This document shows positions 62,547 to 64,000 of a stretch of 64,000 nucleotides of DNA, one piece after another (within the stretch, counting starts at the first letter, position 1; each line of letters begins with the position of its first letter). This DNA comes from Streptomyces himastatinicus ATCC 53653 (GTDB lineage Bacteria; Actinomycetota; Actinomycetes; Streptomycetales; Streptomycetaceae). The notes under the pieces were generated by a model. The model worked only from the letters and a program-made list of their open reading frames with translations. It was not told the DNA's origin and made no database searches. The DNA is taken from contig NZ_GG657754.1 in assembly GCF_000158915.1 (NCBI RefSeq), forward strand, positions 8,830,124 to 8,894,123, given 5' to 3'. The position numbers were made by a program, and so were the translations under genes.

Positions 62547-62722
62547 CCGTGCGAGCGTTCCGGTGGCGCCGACGGCCGTCACCCGCGGACCGCGGCGCCG
62601 GTGCGGACGCGTTGCGTACGGGCTCACACAGCACGTTACGCCGCGCCTGTCCGCAGCTCAGTACATCGCCGGGAACCACCGCAGCGACCGGTCGAGGCCG
62701 CGTAGCCGCACGACACCTCCAT

Positions 62723-62739
62723 ATGCGCACATCACGCAT
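62723..62739. promoter_or_regulatory. Palindromic operator, site 2 of the sugar-acid locus
   Basis: ATGCG-CACATCA-CGCAT is an inverted repeat sharing the TGCG-N7-CGCA frame of site 1. It lies 60-76 bp upstream of the aldo/keto reductase GTG. One regulator may bind both sites and repress both operons. Confidence 0.55.
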
Positions 62740-62798
62740 GAGATCGCGCACGAGCAAGAACCGCACCACCCGCACCGCCCGCCTCGGAAGGACCCGTT

Positions 62799-63788
62799 GT
62801 GACCGTCGGCCTCGAACTCCCGCACGTGCCCGTCCCGTTGTCCCGTCTCGTGCTCGGCACGATGACCTTCGGTGACACCGCCGACCGTGCGACGGCCGCC
62901 GCGATGCTGGACGCCGCGCTCGACGCGGGTATCACCGGCGTGGACACCGCCAACGGCTACGCGGGCGGCGAGAGCGAGCGTATTCTCGCCGAGCTGCTGC
63001 CCGGCCGCCGCGACCGGGTGGTCCTCGCCACCAAGGCCGGTATCCCGCACCCCGACCAGGGCACGCACGCGCCGCTGTCCCCCGAGGGTCTGCGCGCCGC
63101 GCTCGACGGGAGCCTGGGGCGCCTGGGCACCGACCACGTCGACGTCTTCTACCTGCACCAGCCGGACCGCGGGACGCCGCTCACCGAGACCCTGGCGACC
63201 ATCGCCGAGTTCGTGCGGGCGGGCAAGGTCCTCGCCCTCGGCGTCTCCAACTACGCCGCCTGGCAGATCGCTGAGCTGAACCGCGTGGCCGACGAGGTCG
63301 GCGCTCCCCGCCCCGTCCTCGCCCAGCAGCTCCACAACCTCCTCGCGCGCCGTATGGAAGAGGAATACGTGGAATACGCCGAGTACGCCTCGGCCACCGG
63401 GCTGCGCACGATGGTCTACAACCCGCTCGGCGGCGGCCTGCTCACCGGCCGCCACAGTTTCGAGCAGGCCCCGGCGGGCGGGCGCTTCGGTGACTCCGAG
63501 CTGGCCGCGAAGTACCGCGCGCGGTACTGGAACGAGGACTTGTTCCGCGCCGTCACCGACCTCACCCGCATCGCCTCCGACGCGGGCCTGCCGCTGACCG
63601 ACCTGGCCCTGCGCTGGCTGCTGACCCGGCCCTCCACCGACGCGCTGCTCCTCGGCGGCTCCAAGACCGAGCACCTGAAGGCCAACATCGCCGCCGCGTC
63701 CGCGGGCCCGCTGCCCGCGGACGTCCTGGCCGCCTGCGACGAGGTCGGCGCCCGGCTGCGCGGCCCGATGCCCGCCTACAACCGCTGA
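62799..63788 (+). CDS. Aldo/keto reductase (sugar-dehydrogenase-like)
   Basis: The 329-residue TIM-barrel enzyme has the AKR tetrad: Asp in GVDTANGYAGGES with its Tyr, Lys in VVLATKAGI, and His in DVFYLHQPD. The C-terminal NADP site is LLLGGSKTEHL. It may oxidise or reduce an aldose or sugar acid that feeds the divergent kinase/dehydrogenase pair. GTG at 62799 follows AAGGA. An aldolase gene follows 44 bp downstream. Confidence 0.87.
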   Translation: MTVGLELPHVPVPLSRLVLGTMTFGDTADRATAAAMLDAALDAGITGVDTANGYAGGESERILAELLPGRRDRVVLATKAGIPHPDQGTHAPLSPEGLRAALDGSLGRLGTDHVDVFYLHQPDRGTPLTETLATIAEFVRAGKVLALGVSNYAAWQIAELNRVADEVGAPRPVLAQQLHNLLARRMEEEYVEYAEYASATGLRTMVYNPLGGGLLTGRHSFEQAPAGGRFGDSELAAKYRARYWNEDLFRAVTDLTRIASDAGLPLTDLALRWLLTRPSTDALLLGGSKTEHLKANIAAASAGPLPADVLAACDEVGARLRGPMPAYNR

Positions 63789-63832
63789 CCCAGCTGACCC
63801 CGCCGCCCACCTCGCAAGGGAGAGACACACTC

Positions 63833-64000
63833 ATGGCCACCGGCCGCACTTCCGCCCAGTTCATCGCCGCCCTGCGCAACCGCGAGGAACTCATCGGCTA
63901 CTGGTCGCTGCTCGACTCGCCGATCGCCGCCGAGCGCCTCGCCCGCGTCGGCTACGACTACCTGGCCTTCGACGCACAGCACGGCCTCTTCGGCTACCAG
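63833..64000 (+). CDS. HpcH/HpaI-family aldolase, cut by the window end
   Basis: The first 56 residues (FIAALRNREELIGYWSLLDS, then AAERLARVGYDYLAFDAQHG) match class II HpcH/HpaI aldolases, which split 2-keto-3-deoxy sugar acids and similar 4-hydroxy-2-oxoacids. The metal-binding residues lie beyond the window. The ATG at 63833 has GGGAGAG upstream. As second gene after the aldo/keto reductase it supports a sugar-acid degradation role. Confidence 0.8.
   Translation, partial: MATGRTSAQFIAALRNREELIGYWSLLDSPIAAERLARVGYDYLAFDAQHGLFGYQ

Larger units (their letters stand above)
62446..62798. promoter_or_regulatory. Divergent control region of the sugar-acid locus
   Basis: These 353 bp between divergent operons contain several TTGCGTGA-like words: 62507-62514 and the palindromes listed separately. 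No gene was found. The repeated motif suggests a dedicated regulator, which is not in the window. Confidence 0.55.

Overview
The window is high-GC actinobacterial DNA and almost certainly Streptomyces. Starts are often GTG or TTG, genes overlap by ATGA/GTGA/TTGA, and there are SpoIIE-type phosphatase, PAS-LuxR and multi-domain secreted proteins. One large gene (53244-56267) carries two rare TTA codons. Between about 25.7 and 52.1 kb the small catabolic, regulatory and transport genes are interleaved with truncated gene remnants. That pattern suits an accessory region such as a chromosome arm, although the window itself does not show its position. No rRNA, tRNA, CRISPR array or intact insertion sequence was seen.

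Region 1 (1-18.1 kb, all minus strand) is a Wzx/Wzy-type exopolysaccharide operon read from an initiating sugar-phosphate transferase (17986) down to a methyltransferase cut by the window edge. It holds an AlgD-like nucleotide-sugar dehydrogenase, two glycosyltransferases, two Wzc/Wzz-like chain-length proteins with degenerate kinase domains, an asparagine-synthase-like amidotransferase, a two-domain oxidoreductase, a heparinase/alginate-lyase-like enzyme, a parallel beta-helix lipoprotein and a Wzy-like polymerase. The polymerase reading frame is broken several times within about 80 bp. The gene set suggests an acidic, possibly amidated, uronate-containing polymer. A flippase is not in view and may lie beyond position 1.

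Region 2 (18.7-25.1 kb) is a compact candidate biosynthetic locus. A PAS-LuxR regulator diverges from an operon of an ATP-grasp ligase, a PEP-synthase-like ATP-binding protein lacking the downstream catalytic domains, and an MFS exporter. A perfect 22-bp palindrome sits in the divergent promoter region. A small cysteine-containing secreted protein and two strong hairpins follow.

Region 3 (25.7-39.5 kb) mixes intact genes (LysR/oxidoreductase, reductase/XRE, MFS/MarR, MerR/SulP, AtoE-like transporter) with fragments of an F420-NADP reductase-like gene, an AraC regulator, an IS5-type transposase, a TetR regulator, a GH65 enzyme, a Stealth phosphotransferase and a GT1 glycosyltransferase.

Region 4 (39.5-44.4 kb) is an ACC deaminase operon (M20 hydrolase, MHS transporter, AcdS) with a divergent LysR regulator.

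Region 5 (44.4-50.9 kb) has a fusion of a trypsin-like protease and an EndoI-type nuclease, followed by an alpha/beta-hydrolase in the same operon, and a divergent PAS-GAF-SpoIIE-ATPase sensor. Region 6 (50.9-56.3 kb) has two oxidoreductases and a secreted PA14/beta-propeller/CBM/DUF1080 protein.

Region 7 (56.4-64 kb) holds an allantoin/hydantoin operon (NCS1 permease, Asp/Glu-racemase-family protein, allantoinase) behind a tandem operator. It then holds a four-carbon sugar-acid catabolic locus (DUF1537 kinase and PdxA-like dehydrogenase, divergent from an aldo/keto reductase and an HpcH/HpaI aldolase) with palindromic operators between.
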